Of a DNA stretch of 64,000 bases, positions 62,737-64,000 are shown one piece after another. A program made the position numbers and the translations under genes. The notes below the pieces were generated by a model. That model saw only the letters and a list, made by a program, of their open reading frames with translations, made no database searches and was not told the DNA's origin. How positions within the stretch are numbered: the first letter of the stretch is position 1; each line of letters opens with the position of its first letter. This DNA comes from Bremerella volcania (GTDB taxonomy: Bacteria; Planctomycetota; Planctomycetia; Pirellulales; Pirellulaceae), in the NCBI RefSeq assembly GCF_007748115.1, contig NZ_CP036289.1, forward strand, positions 5,394,001 through 5,458,000, given 5' to 3'.

Positions 62737-64000
62737 ATGCTCGAGGTCATTCTTCCCGACGGATCCAAAAAAGAATTCGATCACGCAGTCACCCCCATGG
62801 AGGTCGCCGCCGACATCGGTCCTGGCCTGGCCAAAGCAACCTTGGCCGGCGAAATCGACGGCCAAGTCGTGGGCTTCGATACCAAGCTACCTGAAGAAGG
62901 GAGCGTCAATCTGCGGCTGCTGACCAAGAAGGACGAGGAAGCTTTAGGGGTCATGCGGCATAGTTGTGCCCATATCATGGCCCGAGCCGTCATGCGATTG
63001 TTTGACGGGGTACAACTGGCATTCGGTCCGACCATCGAAGGGGGCTTCTACTACGACTTCGATCTCGAGCACAAGCTTTCCGAAGAAGACTTCCCGGCGA
63101 TCGAAGCCGAAATGAAGAAGATCATCAAGGAAGACGAACCGTTCGAACGTATCGAACGCAGCCGCGAAGAATCGCTGCAGGTCGTCAAAGACCTTGGCCA
63201 GCAGTACAAGATCGAGCACATCGAGACCGGGCTCAAAGATCACGCGTCGATGTCGTTCTACCAGCAGGGCGAGTTCATCGACCTGTGCCGTGGTCCGCAT
63301 ATTCCACGTCCCAAAGCGATCGGTGCCTACAAGATCCTGTCGGTCGCCGGCGCTTACTGGAAAGGGGATTCCAACAATCGCCAGCTGCAGCGGCTATATG
63401 CGACTGCTTTCTTCAACAAGGAAGACCTGGAAGCCCACCTGACCAAGATCGAGGAAGCCAAACGCCGCGACCACCGCGTGCTGGGCAAGCAGTTGGACTT
63501 GTTCTCGATTAATCCGCTGGTAGGGCAGGGGCTCATCCTGTGGTCGCCTAAAGGAACCATCGTCCGCAACCTGCTGACCGAGTTCGTCGGCGAGCAGCTC
63601 AAGAAGTTCGAGTACCTTCCGGTCGTCACTCCGAACATCGGTAAGGTCGACCTGTACAAGATCTCGGGGCACTATCCTTACTACAAGGACAGCCAGTTCG
63701 CGCCCATTCATCAGGCCGAAGACGAGGAGTATCTCCTCAAGCCGATGAATTGCCCGCATCACATCATGATCTACAAGTCTCGGCCGCGCAGCTACCGTGA
63801 ACTGCCGTACCGCTTGTCAGAATTCGGTACCGTTTACCGCTACGAGCAATCGGGCGAGTTGAACGGCATGACTCGCGTTCGTGGGTTTACCCAGGACGAT
63901 GCCCATATCTTCTGCACCGATGAACAAGTCGAAGACGAGTTCCGCAAGTGCATCCAGATGACTCAGTACGTGCTGAGCAGCCTGGGCCTGACCGACTACC
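62737..64000 (+). CDS. thrS: Threonine-tRNA ligase (3' end outside window)
   Basis: The first 421 residues are present. The TGS domain (about 1-62, starting [19 protein letters not shown]), the editing domain ([15 protein letters not shown] and, later, [11 protein letters not shown]) and the start of the class II catalytic domain ([46 protein letters not shown]) are in the expected order. Charges tRNA-Thr. ATG at 62737 has a weak GGATAAG upstream. Continues past base 64000. Confidence 0.95.
   Translation, partial: MLEVILPDGSKKEFDHAVTPMEVAADIGPGLAKATLAGEIDGQVVGFDTKLPEEGSVNLRLLTKKDEEALGVMRHSCAHIMARAVMRLFDGVQLAFGPTIEGGFYYDFDLEHKLSEEDFPAIEAEMKKIIKEDEPFERIERSREESLQVVKDLGQQYKIEHIETGLKDHASMSFYQQGEFIDLCRGPHIPRPKAIGAYKILSVAGAYWKGDSNNRQLQRLYATAFFNKEDLEAHLTKIEEAKRRDHRVLGKQLDLFSINPLVGQGLILWSPKGTIVRNLLTEFVGEQLKKFEYLPVVTPNIGKVDLYKISGHYPYYKDSQFAPIHQAEDEEYLLKPMNCPHHIMIYKSRPRSYRELPYRLSEFGTVYRYEQSGELNGMTRVRGFTQDDAHIFCTDEQVEDEFRKCIQMTQYVLSSLGLTDY

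Overview
The window is chromosomal DNA of a planctomycete, most likely of the Pirellulaceae (Blastopirellula/Bremerella/Rhodopirellula type). The reasons are a secreted protein with the planctomycete export signature (LERKDLLAG) plus dockerin-like repeats, a formaldehyde-activating enzyme and a methylene-tetrahydromethanopterin dehydrogenase (archaeal-type C1 genes known in this phylum), a giant multi-pass protein of unknown family, a Tad/vWA protein, an FAD oxidoreductase with a carbohydrate-binding-like tail, and loosely packed, strand-switching genes separated by palindromic intergenic repeats. No phage, plasmid, transposase gene, CRISPR array or rRNA was seen.

Layout. 1-5.6 kb: 3' part of a very large membrane protein. 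5.8-8.8 kb: rimI, a small phosphoesterase, a PlsC-like acyltransferase and an ATP-grasp ligase. 9.1-10.8 kb: Tad/vWA protein. 11.3-13.6 kb: C1 segment with fae and its terminator, then an HXXEE membrane protein and an mtdC-like dehydrogenase. 14-17.2 kb: an outer-membrane assembly factor split into a POTRA gene and a beta-barrel gene. 17.5-21.1 kb: secreted FAD oxidoreductase, a membrane protein overlapping the N-end-rule leucyltransferase bpt. 21.2-28.3 kb: a mostly minus-strand housekeeping run (UDP-GlcNAc pyrophosphorylase, prs, rplY, pth, rpsF, ssb, rplI, dnaB), with a groES-like gene on the opposite strand.

28.7-36.6 kb: Ser/Thr kinase fused to a degenerate receiver domain, family 4 uracil-DNA glycosylase, der, ald-mtnA, glnA. 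36.8-43.5 kb: MMPL/RND exporter, S41 protease, GntP permease. 43.7-48.3 kb: sirtuin, a dense repeat region, an unknown acidic protein, a sugar-phosphate isomerase-like protein, and sppA. 48.3-54.3 kb: DASS transporter, a small lectin-like exported protein, and a potassium-uptake operon (ferredoxin-like gene, trkA, trkH). 54.7-64 kb: long coiled-coil protein, tkt, slyX-like gene, the dockerin-type secreted protein, bcp, tRNA-Val(GAC), and the 5' part of thrS.

Most genes are conserved housekeeping genes. The points that stand out are the HXXEE-mtdC pairing next to fae, the split BamA, the kinase with a pseudo-receiver, transporters carrying large soluble insertions (TrkH, GntP), and two intergenic elements built from inverted pairs of a REP-like unit at nearly identical spacing. 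I did not find a clearly new defence or mobile system. Start codons were moved from the longest open frame whenever a Shine-Dalgarno sequence or family alignment indicated a better one; this is stated per gene.
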